Assembly (NCBI RefSeq): GCF_000423825.1
Contig: NZ_AUIS01000003.1
Span: 186,001 to 250,000, forward strand
Direction of reading: 5' to 3'
DNA: 64,000 nucleotides
Source: Thermithiobacillus tepidarius DSM 3134
GTDB lineage: Bacteria; Pseudomonadota; Gammaproteobacteria; Acidithiobacillales; Thermithiobacillaceae
Every line of letters starts with the position of its first letter. The first letter of the stretch is position 1. The position numbers were made by a program, and so were the translations under genes. Below, in pieces: positions 1-10,900 of the stretch. The notes below the pieces were generated by a model. The model was not told where the DNA came from. It worked only from the letters and a program-made list of their open reading frames with translations, and ran no database searches.

Positions 1-189
1 ATATATAAGAATATATAAATTTTTATGGACTGTCAGTTTCCGCATCGCGCCCCCTGGACGCGCCCGGCAACGCCAAGGGGCGCCGCAGCTCCCATCGCCG
101 CTTCCTCCGCGTCCTTTCCGCCCATTACGGCCGCTACGCGGCGTGGCCCCGCCGGCCGCCTGCCCTAACCGTTTCACGCTGGAGATCAC
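1..189. other. AT-rich window edge and upstream region of gpmI
   Basis: The first 30 bases are almost pure A/T in an otherwise GC-rich window, so this is probably the end of an intergenic promoter region. The remaining 160 bases show no convincing gene. A GGAG ribosome-binding site lies just before the gpmI ATG at 190. No clear -35/-10 pair could be fixed because the upstream context is cut off. Confidence 0.4.
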
Positions 190-1782
190 ATGTCCACCTC
201 GCACCGACCCGTTGTCCTCATCGTCATGGATGGCTGGGGCTACCGGGAAGACCGTCCCGGCAACGCCATTCTCGCCGCCCGCAAGCCGGTCTGGGACCAT
301 TTGTGGCAGCACTATCCGCACACCCTCATCCAGGCCTCCGCCGCCGCCGTCGGCTTGCCGGCGGCCCAGATGGGCAACAGCGAGGTCGGCCACCTGAACC
401 TGGGCGCCGGGCGCGTGGTGTACCAGGAGTACACCCGCATCAACCGGGCCATCGAAACCGGCGGCTTTTTCGACAACCCGGTGCTCACCGGCGCCGTGGA
501 CAAGGCCAAGGCCGCGGGCCGTGCGGTGCACATTCTCGGCCTGCTGTCGGACGGCGGCGTGCACAGCCATGAGGAGCACATCCACGCCATGCTGGAGCTG
601 GCGATCCGGCGGGGTGCCGAGCGCGTGTACGTGCACGCGTTCCTGGATGGCCGCGACACCGCGCCCAAGAGCGCCGAAATCTACCTGCGCCGGCTGGAAG
701 CCAAGATGGCGGCGCTCGGCGGCGGCAGCATCGCCTCCATGATCGGCCGCTACTACGCCTTGGATCGGGACAATCGCTGGGAGCGGGTGCAGGCCGCCTA
801 CGACCTGCTGACCCAGGGGATCGGCCAGCGCGCCGACAGCGCCCTGGCCGGCCTGGAGGCGGCCTATGCCCGCGGCGAGACGGACGAGTTCGTGGGCGCC
901 ACCAGCATCCATCCCGCCGGCGGCGAGCCGGTCGTCATCCGCGACGGCGATGCGGTGGTGTTCATGAACTATCGCGCCGATCGCGCCCGCGAACTCACCC
1001 AGACCTTCGTCGAGCCCGGTTTCCGAGGCTTTGTGCGCAGCGCCTGGCCGCGGGTGGGCATCTTCGCGTGCCTGACCGAATACCAGGAGGGCCTCGACGC
1101 CGCCGTCGCCTATCCGCCGGAGCGGCTGAAAAACGGCTTCGGCGAGTACGTCTCCCAGCTGGGCCTGCACCAGCTGCGCATCGCCGAAACGGAGAAGTAC
1201 GCGCACGTCACCTTCTTTTTCAACGGCGGCACGGAACAGCCCTTCCCCGGCGAGGACCGGATGCTCATTCCCTCGCCCAAAGTACCCACCTACGACCTGC
1301 AGCCGGAGATGAGCGCTCCGTTGCTCACCGACGAACTGGTGGCGCGCATCCGCAGCGGCGCCTATGACGTGATCATCTGCAATTACGCCAATCCGGACAT
1401 GGTGGGCCACACGGGCAACTTCGAGGCAGCGGTCAAGGCGATCGAGGCCCTGGACGCCTGCCTGGGGCGGGTGATCGAGGCCGCGCAGGCGGTGGGCGGC
1501 GAGGTGCTGATCACGGCGGACCACGGCAACGCCGAGCAGATGACCAATGCCGAAACCGGCCAGGCGCACACCGCGCACACCTGCAACCCGGTGCCCTTCG
1601 TCTACGTGGGCCGACCGGCCCGAATGGCCGCCACCGGCGCCCTGGAGGACATCAGCCCGACCATGCTCTACCTGCTGGGCTTGCCGATCCCGCCCGAGAT
1701 GACGGGGCGGCCGCTGGTGGAACTGCTGGAAGCGCATGTCGCTCCGAGCGAAGCGCAGCCGGTCCATGGCGCCACGCCCTGA
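190..1782 (+). CDS. gpmI: 2,3-bisphosphoglycerate-independent phosphoglycerate mutase
   Basis: This cytoplasmic glycolytic enzyme interconverts 3- and 2-phosphoglycerate using two Mn2+ ions and a phosphoserine intermediate. The 530-residue protein has the usual family length and all main alkaline-phosphatase-superfamily motifs: VMDGWG near residue 12 (metal ligand), GNSEVGH with the nucleophile Ser64, DGGVHSH and DGRDT in the substrate domain, then NPDMVGHTG and TADHGNAE with the C-terminal metal ligands. The ATG follows a GGAG ribosome-binding site. envC starts 18 bases after the stop and ctpA follows; gpmI-envC-ctpA is a recurrent gammaproteobacterial order, so the three are probably co-transcribed. 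Family assignment is secure. Confidence 0.97.
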   Translation: MSTSHRPVVLIVMDGWGYREDRPGNAILAARKPVWDHLWQHYPHTLIQASAAAVGLPAAQMGNSEVGHLNLGAGRVVYQEYTRINRAIETGGFFDNPVLTGAVDKAKAAGRAVHILGLLSDGGVHSHEEHIHAMLELAIRRGAERVYVHAFLDGRDTAPKSAEIYLRRLEAKMAALGGGSIASMIGRYYALDRDNRWERVQAAYDLLTQGIGQRADSALAGLEAAYARGETDEFVGATSIHPAGGEPVVIRDGDAVVFMNYRADRARELTQTFVEPGFRGFVRSAWPRVGIFACLTEYQEGLDAAVAYPPERLKNGFGEYVSQLGLHQLRIAETEKYAHVTFFFNGGTEQPFPGEDRMLIPSPKVPTYDLQPEMSAPLLTDELVARIRSGAYDVIICNYANPDMVGHTGNFEAAVKAIEALDACLGRVIEAAQAVGGEVLITADHGNAEQMTNAETGQAHTAHTCNPVPFVYVGRPARMAATGALEDISPTMLYLLGLPIPPEMTGRPLVELLEAHVAPSEAQPVHGATP

Positions 1783-1800
1783 CGAGCGAAGCCTCCGACC

Positions 1801-3153
1801 TTGAACCGGAAGTTTCCGCATCGCTTGGCTTTGGCATGCCTGCTGGGGCTCCTGGGCCTGCACTTGGCGGTGGCGCACGCCGCCACGCCGGCGTCCAACA
1901 AATCCAAGCAGGACAAGAGCGCCGCGCCCCGGCAGCAGCTCGAGCAGATCCGCAAGGAAATGGGTACCCTGCGCCAGGCGGTCACCCGGACGCGGCGCAG
2001 CCAGGCAGAAGTGCAGGCGGATCTACAGAAACTCTCCGGCGAGATCGCGGCACGCACCCAGATCCTGCAGCAGACCCAGGCTGAGCGCGAGCGCACGGCC
2101 GCCCGGCTGGAGCGGCTGCGCAGTCAGGGACGTCAGCTAGAAGCCAGCCTGGCCGTGCAGAAGCAGCACCTGCGCGGCCAGCTGCGGGCGGCCTACATGC
2201 TCGGCCCGGAAAGTCCGCTGCAGCTGTGGCTGAACCAGAAAAATCCCGCCGAATTGGGGCGTACCCTGGAGTACTATCGCCGGCTCAACCAGGCGCGCCT
2301 GCAGCGCATCGAAGCTATCGAAGCCACGGCCGGCCAGGTCGCCCGCACCTCGGCGCAGATCCACGACCAGCATCAGCAACTGATGCGTGTGGAAACCCGG
2401 ATCGCCCAGCAGAAAAAGGAGCTGGAACAGCGCCGCCAGGCGCGCCAACAGGTGGCCGCGGAGCTGCAGGACACCCTCAAGCAGCAACAGCAGCGCCTGG
2501 GCCAGCTGCAGGCCAATGCCAAGGCACTGGACCGCCTCCTCGCCCGGCTGGCGGCGGAAGCGGCACGCCGGGCCAAGCTGGAGGCGGAGCGCGCCGCCCG
2601 CATCGCCAAGGCGCGGGCGGCAGCGCGCAAGCGCCAGGAACTCGCTCTCAAACGCGCCCGCGAAGAAAATGCCCGTCGGCGCCAAGCCGGCTTGGCGCCC
2701 AAGCCGGAACCGGCCGCGCCGACGGCAGCCGCCGAAGCATCGGCACCCGCCTTGCCGAAAATCGTGGGGCGCGGGCAACTTCCTGCCCCCGTCAGTGGTC
2801 CAATCAGCGTCCGCTTCGGGACACCTCGGGGACAGGGAGGGATGCCTTGGCAGGGAGTGGTCTTCCAGGCCCCGCCGGGCAGTCCCGTGCAAGCCGTGGC
2901 CGCCGGCCGGGTCGTCTATGCCAGCGCCCTGCGCGGCTACGGATTGCTGCTCATCCTGGACCACGGCAACGGTCTGCTCTCCCTCTACAGCCACGTTCAG
3001 GGTATGCTGAAAGGCGCCGGCGCTCAGGTGGAGGCGGGCGAGCGAATCGCCGCGGTCGGCCAAAGCGCGGAGCTGGGCCAGCCTGGACTATATTTCGAGA
3101 TGCGCCAGCACGGCCGGCCCGTGGATCCCTTGCGCTACCTGCGCCTGCGCTGA
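1801..3153 (+). CDS. envC: Murein hydrolase activator EnvC, M23 (LytM) family
   Basis: A periplasmic coiled-coil protein that in characterised relatives activates amidases (AmiA/AmiB) at the division septum. The 450 residues begin with a signal peptide ending near AVAHA. A long Gln/Arg/Ala-rich coiled coil follows at about residues 35-230, then a Lys/Ala-rich linker, and a C-terminal LytM/M23 domain from about 330. The usual HxxxD and HxH zinc motifs are not intact, as expected for EnvC-type activators that are not themselves peptidases. The chosen start is TTG because it gives a complete signal peptide; no strong ribosome-binding site is visible, which suggests coupling to gpmI. ctpA follows 81 bases downstream. 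Confidence 0.9.
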   Translation: MNRKFPHRLALACLLGLLGLHLAVAHAATPASNKSKQDKSAAPRQQLEQIRKEMGTLRQAVTRTRRSQAEVQADLQKLSGEIAARTQILQQTQAERERTAARLERLRSQGRQLEASLAVQKQHLRGQLRAAYMLGPESPLQLWLNQKNPAELGRTLEYYRRLNQARLQRIEAIEATAGQVARTSAQIHDQHQQLMRVETRIAQQKKELEQRRQARQQVAAELQDTLKQQQQRLGQLQANAKALDRLLARLAAEAARRAKLEAERAARIAKARAAARKRQELALKRAREENARRRQAGLAPKPEPAAPTAAAEASAPALPKIVGRGQLPAPVSGPISVRFGTPRGQGGMPWQGVVFQAPPGSPVQAVAAGRVVYASALRGYGLLLILDHGNGLLSLYSHVQGMLKGAGAQVEAGERIAAVGQSAELGQPGLYFEMRQHGRPVDPLRYLRLR

Positions 3154-3234
3154 GGCGAGCGGGGAGCGGACCATCCCGAACCCGCTGCCGGCAGGCCGGG
3201 AACAATTTATTATTCAACAGATCGGAGAACTTCT

Positions 3235-4713
3235 ATGCCCATCCGCTTTCCCCGCGCCAGCACCCTGTCCGGGGTAATGCTCGGCGTTGCCATCGGCACC
3301 GGCCTGTCCATGGCCTTGGGCGTCTACGCCGACAAAACCAGCCCGGAGACCGACATCCCGCTGGAGGACATCCGCGCCTTCAGCGAAATCTTCGGCAGGA
3401 TCAAGACCGATTACGTCAAGCCGGTGAACGACAACAAGCTGATGGAAGGCGCCATCAACGGCATGGTGGAGAGCCTCGACCCCCACTCCGCCTATTTGAC
3501 GCCGGACATGTTCAAGGAAATCCAGATCGTCACCGACGGCAAGTTCGGCGGCCTGGGCATCGAGGTCACGGCCGACCGGGGTTTCGTCCGCGTGGTCGCC
3601 CCCATCGATGACACTCCCGCCGCCAAGGCGGGCATCCATGCCGGCGACATCATCGTCAAGATCGACAACACCATGGTCAAGGGCCTGACGCTGCAGCAGG
3701 CGGTGGAGAAGATGCGCGGCAAGCCGGGCTCCAAGGTCACGCTGACCGTGCTGCGCGAAGGCCAGAGCAAGCCGATGAGCTTCACCCTGGTGCGCGACGT
3801 GATCCGCGTGGAAAGCGTCAAGGCGACCACCCTGGCCCCCGGCTACGGCTATATCCGCATCGCCCAGTTCCAACAGCAGACCGGCCGCGACGTGAAGGAT
3901 GCGCTGGACAAGCTGCTGCGCGAGAACAACGGCAAGCTCAAGGGCTTGGTGCTGGATCTGCGCAACGACCCCGGCGGCGTACTGAGCAGCGCCGTGGAGG
4001 TGGCGGATCTGTTCCTGGACAAGGGCCTGATCGTGTACACCAAGGGCCGGGTCGCCGACAGCGATATGGAATTCAAGGCCACGCCGCCCGAATACATCAA
4101 GGACACGCCCATGGTAGTGCTGGTCAATGAAGGCTCCGCATCCGCCTCGGAGATCGTCGCCGGCGCCCTGCAGGATGACAAGCGCGCCGTGATCGCCGGC
4201 ATGCAGACCTTCGGCAAGGGCTCGGTGCAATCCGTGCTGCCCATGCGCAACGGCGCCGCCCTGAAACTGACCACGGCGCTCTACTACACGCCCAGCGGCC
4301 GCTCCATCCAGGCCACCGGCATCGTCCCCGACGTGGAGATCCCGTCCCTGCAGGAAGCCGCCAGCAAGAGCCAACCGGACTTCCTGAAGGAGGCCGACCT
4401 GAGCGGCCACCTGGAGAACGGGGACAGCGCCAATGGCGTCAAGAACGACCTGAAAACCGGACCGGTCAAGGTGCAGTCCAAGCTGATGATCAAGCCGGCG
4501 CCCTCCGAACTGCCGCCGCCCGAGGCCAAGCAGGACAAGGAGGCGGAAGTCCCGCAGAGCAGCTCGCGGCTGCCCGACCTGAACAAGGACTTCCAGCTGC
4601 GACAAGCCCTGAACATGCTCAAGGGCACGGCCACCTACGTGCGCAGCGACGGCAAGCCGGCCTCGGCCCCGGCCGAGCTATCCCTGAACCTGCCCAAGGC
4701 CGCCAACCAGTAA
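3235..4713 (+). CDS. ctpA: Carboxy-terminal processing protease, S41 family
   Basis: An envelope serine protease of the CtpA/Prc family. The 492 residues start with a membrane anchor or signal segment (about residues 9-30). A PDZ domain (about 95-180) contains KFGGLGIEV, and a tail-specific protease domain (about 190-375) contains the catalytic Ser in EGSASASEIVAGAL and the Lys in TFGKGSVQSV. A Pro/Lys-rich C-terminal extension follows. A GGAG-type ribosome-binding site precedes the ATG. In other gammaproteobacteria this position next to envC fits cell-wall turnover, for example trimming endopeptidases or lipoproteins; the substrate here is inferred only. Confidence 0.93.
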   Translation: MPIRFPRASTLSGVMLGVAIGTGLSMALGVYADKTSPETDIPLEDIRAFSEIFGRIKTDYVKPVNDNKLMEGAINGMVESLDPHSAYLTPDMFKEIQIVTDGKFGGLGIEVTADRGFVRVVAPIDDTPAAKAGIHAGDIIVKIDNTMVKGLTLQQAVEKMRGKPGSKVTLTVLREGQSKPMSFTLVRDVIRVESVKATTLAPGYGYIRIAQFQQQTGRDVKDALDKLLRENNGKLKGLVLDLRNDPGGVLSSAVEVADLFLDKGLIVYTKGRVADSDMEFKATPPEYIKDTPMVVLVNEGSASASEIVAGALQDDKRAVIAGMQTFGKGSVQSVLPMRNGAALKLTTALYYTPSGRSIQATGIVPDVEIPSLQEAASKSQPDFLKEADLSGHLENGDSANGVKNDLKTGPVKVQSKLMIKPAPSELPPPEAKQDKEAEVPQSSSRLPDLNKDFQLRQALNMLKGTATYVRSDGKPASAPAELSLNLPKAANQ

Positions 4714-4801
4714 GTTCTCGTGACTGGCGGGGAAAGCGCACGCTTCCTCCGCATTGTTATTGGCAGCACGCCTCGGCGTGCCACAGCACAGGAGATTGCG
4801 C

Positions 4802-5359
4802 ATGGCAAGCGTACTGGTCCCCCTCGCCGAGGGGTTCGAGGAACTGGAAGCCGTCTCCATCATCGACATCCTGCGCCGCGGTGAGGTGGAGGTAGTCAGC
4901 GCGGGATTGCGGGAGGGACCGGTGCGCGGCGCGCGCGGCACCGTGATCCTGCCGGACAGCACCCTGGATGCCGTCATGGAGCGGGATTTCGACCTCATCG
5001 CACTGCCAGGCGGCCAGCCGGGCACCCGTAACCTACACGCCGACCCGCGCGTCAAGATGCTGCTGGCCCGTTTCCGCGACCAGGGCCGATTCACCGCCGC
5101 CATCTGCGCCGCCCCCTCCATTTTTGCCGACTACGGCCTGCTGGCCGGCAAGCGCGCCACCAGCTTCCCTGGCAGCATCGATCCACAGCGCGGCGACTTC
5201 CAGTACAGCGAGGAAAGCGTGGTGGTGGACGGCAACGTGATCACCTCACGCGGCCCGGGCACCGCCATGGACTTTGCCCTGACCCTGGTGGAATTGCTCC
5301 AGGGTCCGGCCCGACGCACGGCGGTGGAGCAAGGACTGATGCGCCCCACACGCAGCTGA
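4802..5359 (+). CDS. DJ-1/PfpI family protein (YajL-like)
   Basis: A 185-residue DJ-1 superfamily protein of the YajL/DJ-1 branch. These are small cytoplasmic proteins linked to oxidative and carbonyl stress; reported protein deglycase activity is disputed. The conserved Glu of the FEELEAV segment and the nucleophile-elbow Cys102 in AAICAAPS are both present. The ATG at 4802 is chosen because AGGAG lies 9 bases upstream and it gives the family-standard start MASVLVPLA; a longer in-frame opening from 4754 has no support. A short GC-rich hairpin (4766-4781) lies just upstream. The gene may be expressed separately from ctpA, 88 bases away. Confidence 0.9.
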   Translation: MASVLVPLAEGFEELEAVSIIDILRRGEVEVVSAGLREGPVRGARGTVILPDSTLDAVMERDFDLIALPGGQPGTRNLHADPRVKMLLARFRDQGRFTAAICAAPSIFADYGLLAGKRATSFPGSIDPQRGDFQYSEESVVVDGNVITSRGPGTAMDFALTLVELLQGPARRTAVEQGLMRPTRS

Positions 5360-5381
5360 AGATGCACCTGTCCCGATTTGT

Positions 5382-5402
5382 CAAAATTTTGTTAAAGATA
5401 AT
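5382..5402 (+). promoter_or_regulatory. Probable promoter and small palindrome before the metal-efflux operon
   Basis: An AT-rich patch in a GC-rich region contains a palindrome CAAAATTTTG (5382-5391) and, six bases later, a good -10 hexamer GATAAT (5397-5402). No good -35 exists at 16-18 bases (TTGTCA at 5378 is only 13 bases away). This would fit an activator-dependent promoter, but no local regulator gene supports that. First gene start is 5478. Confidence 0.35.
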
Positions 5403-5477
5403 CTAGCCCCCTTTCTTCCTCTTCGGCCGCTTGGCTAAGCTACGCGGGCCCGTTGCCACCGGAATGGAGGAAGAAAG

Positions 5478-6842
5478 ATGTCCGCAACACGGTCCCGCCG
5501 GCTGTGGATCTGCATGGCAGCGGTGGTGCTCGCTTGCTGCCAGGTTCCTGCCACCCGGGCGGCTGCCAGCCCGATTCCCGCCGTCAACCCCGGCCCGGAG
5601 CCATCCGCCGCCCCTGCGGCAGAGCTCAGCGCGCCCCTCACCCTGGAAGCCGCCGACCGCCTGTTCCTCGCCCGCAACCGCGAGCTCATCAGCGCGCGCC
5701 TGCAAGTGCGCAACGCCGAGGCCGGGCGGGTAATCGCCGGACAGCGGCCCAATCCGGTCCTCTCGGTCAACTCCGCTTATTTCAGCCCCGCCGACCCGAG
5801 CCAGACGAACGGCCTCGGCAACCGGCTGGACGCCAGCTTGGACACCACCTTCCGCATCGACCAGCTGATCGAACGCGGCAACAAGCGCGGCCTGCGCCTG
5901 GCCGTGGCGGAAAAGGGCCTGCAGGCGGCCCGCCACGATCTGGACAACACCTTGCGCAGTCTGCGCCTGCAGTTGGCCCAGGCCTATTATGACCTGGCGC
6001 TCGCCGAAGAGCGGGAGCACATCACCAGCACCAATGCGGCGCTGTATCGCAAGAGCGTGGAAGCCATGCGCCTGCGGCTGCGCGCGGGCGACATCGCGCC
6101 CACCGAGCTGGCGCGCATGCAGGTGGAGGCGGAGAAAGCCGCGCTCGAGGCCCGCCAGGCGGCGGCCGAGCGGCGCCATGCCCAACTGGGACTGGGTCTC
6201 TTCCTCGGCCTGGAAGACCAAGCCGAGCAACTGCGCACGGCCGCGCCGGACCTGCCGCTCCAGCCCGGGCAGCCCGGCTCGCAGCCGAACCTGGCCGAGC
6301 TCCTGGAACGGCGGCCGGACGTGCGCGCGGCACGGGTGCGCCTGACCCAGGCCGAGGATGCGCAGCAGCTGGCGGCCTCCCTGCGCAAGACGGACGTGGT
6401 CGTCGGGGTGCAATACGAACGCCAGCCCCCCGGCAACGCCGTCTCCCGCAACAGCATCGGCCTGGGCGTCAGCTTCCCCTGGCAGCTGCGCTACCGCTAC
6501 CAGGGCGAAATCGCCCAGGCCGAAGTGGCCCGCCAGCAGGCGGCCACGGAGCTGGCCCGCACCCGTGCCGACGCCCTGGCCGAGCTGCAAGGCGCGTGGA
6601 CGGACCTGCGCACGGCCACCGAACGCATGCAGCGCTACCAAGGCGACCTCATCCCCCGCGCCCGCCAAGCCGCCCAGGCCGCCGAATTCGCCTATCAGCA
6701 TGGTGCCAGCGGGCTGCTGGATCTGCTGGATGCCCGGCGCACGCTGCACGGTCTCCTGCTGGATGCCGCCGCAACCCGGGCCGATTACGCAAAAGCCCAG
6801 GCCGCTTGGCAGGCGGCCACCACCCAGGACGCCACGCCATGA
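5478..6842 (+). CDS. TolC-family outer-membrane efflux protein (CzcC/CusC-like)
   Basis: Outer-membrane channel subunit of an RND heavy-metal efflux system. The 454-residue protein has a signal peptide ending near TRAAA, a Pro/Ala-rich spacer, then two repeats of the OEP fold (about residues 60-240 and 270-445) rich in long amphipathic helices, including the typical LAQAYYDLALAEE and ARVRLTQAEDAQQ segments. The start has a strong GGAGG-type ribosome-binding site. Its TGA overlaps the ATG of the adaptor gene (ATGA), so the two are translationally coupled. Together with the next two genes it forms a complete tripartite pump spanning both membranes. The metal is not determined by this gene. Confidence 0.9.
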   Translation: MSATRSRRLWICMAAVVLACCQVPATRAAASPIPAVNPGPEPSAAPAAELSAPLTLEAADRLFLARNRELISARLQVRNAEAGRVIAGQRPNPVLSVNSAYFSPADPSQTNGLGNRLDASLDTTFRIDQLIERGNKRGLRLAVAEKGLQAARHDLDNTLRSLRLQLAQAYYDLALAEEREHITSTNAALYRKSVEAMRLRLRAGDIAPTELARMQVEAEKAALEARQAAAERRHAQLGLGLFLGLEDQAEQLRTAAPDLPLQPGQPGSQPNLAELLERRPDVRAARVRLTQAEDAQQLAASLRKTDVVVGVQYERQPPGNAVSRNSIGLGVSFPWQLRYRYQGEIAQAEVARQQAATELARTRADALAELQGAWTDLRTATERMQRYQGDLIPRARQAAQAAEFAYQHGASGLLDLLDARRTLHGLLLDAAATRADYAKAQAAWQAATTQDATP

Positions 6843-7939
6843 ACCCACGTCTTTCCCTGCTCCTGTCCGTCCTGTTGCTGGCCGGCAGCCCGCCGTTGCC
6901 GGCCGTCGCCCAGGACGCGGGCGTGCTGCGCTACGCGCCCAATGCGCCGCAGCTCGCCGCTCTGCACATCGAGGCCGTGCAGCTCCAGCCGCGCCCCCTC
7001 AGCGCGCCCCTCAACGGCCGCATCGCCTATGACGAGGACCGCACCAGCCGCATCAGCGCGCCGGTCGCGGGCCGCGTGACCCGGATCGCCGCCAAGCCGG
7101 GCGACCGCGTGCGCCGCGGCCAACCCCTCCTGTGGATGGACTCGCCGGATCTGGGCAGCGCCATGGCGGATGCCGACAGGGCGGCCGCGGAGCTGAACCA
7201 GGCCCAGGCCGCCCACCGCCGCGCGCAGATGCTCTACAGCGGGCAGGTGCTGGCGCGCAAGGATCTGGAGCTGGCTCGAACCGATCTGCGCAAGGCGGAA
7301 GCGGAAGCGCAGCGGGCCCGGATGCGCTTGCGCAACCTGCTGCCGGATGGCGGCAGCCCCCATGGCGAGAGCTATCCGCTGCGCTCGCCGGTCAGCGGCA
7401 TCGTCACCGACCGCCAGGTCAATCCGGGCATGGAGATCCGCCCGGATCTGCCCAATCCGCTCTTCGTCATCACCGATCCCACCCATGTCTGGGCCATCGT
7501 GGATCTGGCCGAGCAGGACCTGGCCAAGGTGCACGTGGGCCAGCCCGCGGCAATCAGCGTGGACGCCTACCCGGGGGAGAATTTCGTCGGCCGGATCAGC
7601 TACGTGGCCGACGTGGTCGATCCCGGTACGCGGCGGGTGCGGGCCCGGGTGGAGCTGGACAATCCAGACCGCCGCCTGAAGCCGGACATGTTTGCCCGCA
7701 TCACCCCGCTGGCTGGCCAGGGCCAGCTCGCGCTGCTGGTGCCCAACGGCGCCCTGGTCACCGAGGGCCGGCGCGTATCGGTGTTCGTGGAAGTCCGTCC
7801 CGGCGAATTGCGCAAGCGCCCGGTTCGCCTGGGCCTGCAGACACGCGACTTCAGCGTGGTGGAAAGCGGCCTGCGCCCGGGCGAGCGCGTGGTGAGCAGC
7901 GGCGCCCTGCTGCTGAACGCCGACCTGCAGGGCGGCTAG
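6839..7939 (+). CDS. RND efflux periplasmic adaptor (membrane fusion protein, CzcB/CusB-like)
   Basis: The periplasmic adaptor of the tripartite pump, 366 residues. A signal peptide (about 1-25) is followed by the beta-barrel and lipoyl half-motifs (SAPVAGRVTRIAAKPGDRV; later YPLRSPVSGIVTDRQV), a helical hairpin (about 105-165) and membrane-proximal domains. It lacks the long His-rich N-terminal metal-binding region of CzcB, so metal preference cannot be read from it. The ATG overlaps the previous stop and the next gene begins 3 bases after its stop, giving a tight three-gene operon. Confidence 0.92.
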   Translation: MNPRLSLLLSVLLLAGSPPLPAVAQDAGVLRYAPNAPQLAALHIEAVQLQPRPLSAPLNGRIAYDEDRTSRISAPVAGRVTRIAAKPGDRVRRGQPLLWMDSPDLGSAMADADRAAAELNQAQAAHRRAQMLYSGQVLARKDLELARTDLRKAEAEAQRARMRLRNLLPDGGSPHGESYPLRSPVSGIVTDRQVNPGMEIRPDLPNPLFVITDPTHVWAIVDLAEQDLAKVHVGQPAAISVDAYPGENFVGRISYVADVVDPGTRRVRARVELDNPDRRLKPDMFARITPLAGQGQLALLVPNGALVTEGRRVSVFVEVRPGELRKRPVRLGLQTRDFSVVESGLRPGERVVSSGALLLNADLQGG

Positions 7940-7942
7940 GCC

Positions 7943-10900
7943 ATGCTGGAAAGGCTCATCACCTTTGCGCTCAAGCAGCGCGTGCTGATCCTGGGTGCCG
8001 CCCTGGTGCTGGTCATCTGGGGCATCATCGCCGTCAAGAACCTGCCCATCCAGGCCTTTCCCGACGTCCAGGACGTGCAGGTGCAGGTCGTCACCCAGGT
8101 GCCCGGCCAGGCGCCGCCGGAGGTGGAGCGCAGCGTCACCATGCCCATCGAGAGGGAGATGAACGGCATTCCCGGCCTGGCGCAGGTGCGCTCGGTGTCC
8201 ATCACCGGCCTGTCCGTGGTCACCCTGACCTTTGCCGACCGCACCGACGACTACTTCGCCCGCCAGCAGGTGCTGGAAAAGCTGGCCAACGTCACCCTGC
8301 CGCCCGGCGTACAGCCCACTCTCGCCCCGCTGACCACGGCGGTGGGCGAGATCTACCGCTACGTGCTGGAAGCCCCCCGGGACATGCCGCTGACGGAAGT
8401 GCGCGCACTGCAGGACTGGGTGGTGCGGCCGGCCCTGCGCAGCACGCCCGGCGTGGCCGACGTGGTCAGCTTCGGCGGCGCGATCAAGGAGTACCAGGTC
8501 CGCGCCGATCCCTATCGGCTGCGCAAGTACAACCTGACCCTGGCGCAGCTGTCCCAGGCGCTGGCCAGCAACAGCGTGAATACGGGCGGCGGCTTCATCC
8601 GCCGCGGCGACGAGGCCCTGGTGGTGCGCAGCGTCGGCCTCTTCACCAACGTGGACGACATCGGCCGCGTGGTGGTCGCCAGCGCCAACGGCGCACCCGT
8701 CTATGTCAGCGACGTGGCCGACGTGGAGATCGGCCCGCGCACCCGCTCGGGCTACGTGGACTACAACCGGCAGAGCGACGTGGTGGAAGGCATCGTGCAG
8801 ATGGTCAAGGGCCGCAACCCGGCCGTCGTCATTGCCGACCTGAAGACCCGGATCGACGGCCTCAACGCCCATGGCCTGCCGCCCGGCGTGCGGCTCAAGC
8901 CGGTCTACGACCGCACCCAGCTGATCGGCCATACCGTGCACACGGTCACTGAGAACCTGCTGACCGGCGCCTTCCTGGTGGTGGTGATCCTGGTCATCTT
9001 TCTGCGCAATCTGAAAGCCGCGCTCATCGTTGCCAGCATCATCCCCCTCTCGCTGCTCTTCGCCTTCATCGGCATGGATCTCAAGGGCGTGTCCGCCAAC
9101 CTGATCTCCCTGGGCGCGGTGGACTTCGGCATCCTGGTGGACAGCGCCGTGGTGCTGGTGGAGGCCTTCATGGTGCGCTTGGCGCTGGCCGCCGTGGATC
9201 AGCACCCTTCCCACGACTCCGTCGGCTGGCGCTGGCACACGCTGAAAAGCACCGCCGTGGAGGTCGGCCGGCCCGTGCTCTTCGCCAAGGCCATCATCAT
9301 CTCCGCCTTCCTGCCCATCTTCACCTTTCAGCGCGTGGAAGGAAAAATCTTCTCCCCCATGGCCCTGACCCTCAGCTTCGCCATTCTGGGAGCGATCCTC
9401 ATCACTTTGACCCTGATCCCGGTCCTGCTCAGCTTCACCCTGCGCAACAACCGCATGGCGGAACGGCACAGCCGCTGGATGCACGCCCTGCAGGTCCGTT
9501 ACCGCGACCTGCTCGCCTTCGCCTTCCGCTGGCGCAAGACGGTGGTGGGCCTGTCCGTGCTGCTCCTGGCCGCCAGCCTGCTGCTGGCGCCGCGGCTCGG
9601 CAGCGAGTTCCTGCCCAAGCTGGACGAAGGCAACATCTGGCTGACCCTCACCCTGCCGCCCTCCACCGCCCTGGACAAGACCAAGGAGGTGGAAGAACGG
9701 ATCCGCGCCATCCTGCTCAGCTATCCGGAAGTCAGCAGCGTCATCGCCCACATGGGCCGCCCGGACGACGGCACCGACCCCAAAGGGCCCAACAACATGG
9801 AGATCATGGCCAACCTGGCGCCGCGCGAGCACTGGCGCTTCTCCGGCAAGGAGGCCCTCATCCGCGACATGGAGCGGCGCATGGAGAGCATTCCCGGCGT
9901 GCACACCAACTTTTCCCAGGTGATCGAGGACAACGTGGAAGAGGCGCTGAGCGGCGTCAAGGGCGAGATCGCCATCAAGATCTTCGGCCCCGACCTGGAA
10001 GTGCTGGAAGAAAAGGCCGAGGAAGTCGCCCGCGTGGTCAGCGGCATCCCGGGCGCGGTGGACGTAGCCGCCATCAAGGTCGGCGGCCTGGCGCAGCTCA
10101 ACATCGAATTGAACCGCGACCGGCTGGCCCGCTACGGGCTCAACGCCAGCGACGTGGCCGACGTCGTGCAGACCGCGCTGGCCGGCCGTGCGGTGAACGC
10201 CTTCTACGACGGCGAACGCCGCTTCGACGTCGCCTTGCGGCTGGACAAGCCCTACCGGGACAGCGTGGAAACCATCGGTGAGCTCATGCTCAACGTGCCC
10301 GGCAGCAACGTCCAGGTGCCCTTGAGCGCCTTGGCCGACATCAGCGTCCGCGAGGGCGCCGCCCGCATCAGCCGCGAGGGCGGCGGGCGCAACGTGGCGG
10401 TCAAGGCCAACCTGCTCGGGCGCGACCAGGGCGGCTTCGTCGCCGAGGCCATGCGCAAGGTGAAGCGGGAGGTGAAGCTGCCCCCCGGCTATCGCATGAC
10501 CTGGGGCGGCCAGTTCGAAAACCAGCAACGCGCCATGAAGCGGCTGGAAGTGATCGTCCCGGTCAGCGTCCTGCTCATCTTCATCCTGCTCTTCTGGGTG
10601 TTCCAGTCGGTCAAGAATGCCTTCCTGATCCTGCTCATGATCCCCTTCTCCCTGATCGGCGGATTGGCCGGCCTCGGACTGGCCGGCCTGCACCTGTCCG
10701 TATCCGCGGCGGTGGGCTTCATCGCCCTGGCGGGCATCTCGGTGCAGAACGGCGTGATCATGGTGGAGCAGATCAAGGAATTCCTGCGCGAGGGCCAGGA
10801 CAGCATGTCCGCCATCCTTGGCGGCGCTGCCCGCCGCCTGCGCCCGGTGCTGATGACCGCTCTGATGGCCGGCCTCGGCCTGTTGCCGGCGGCGCTGTCC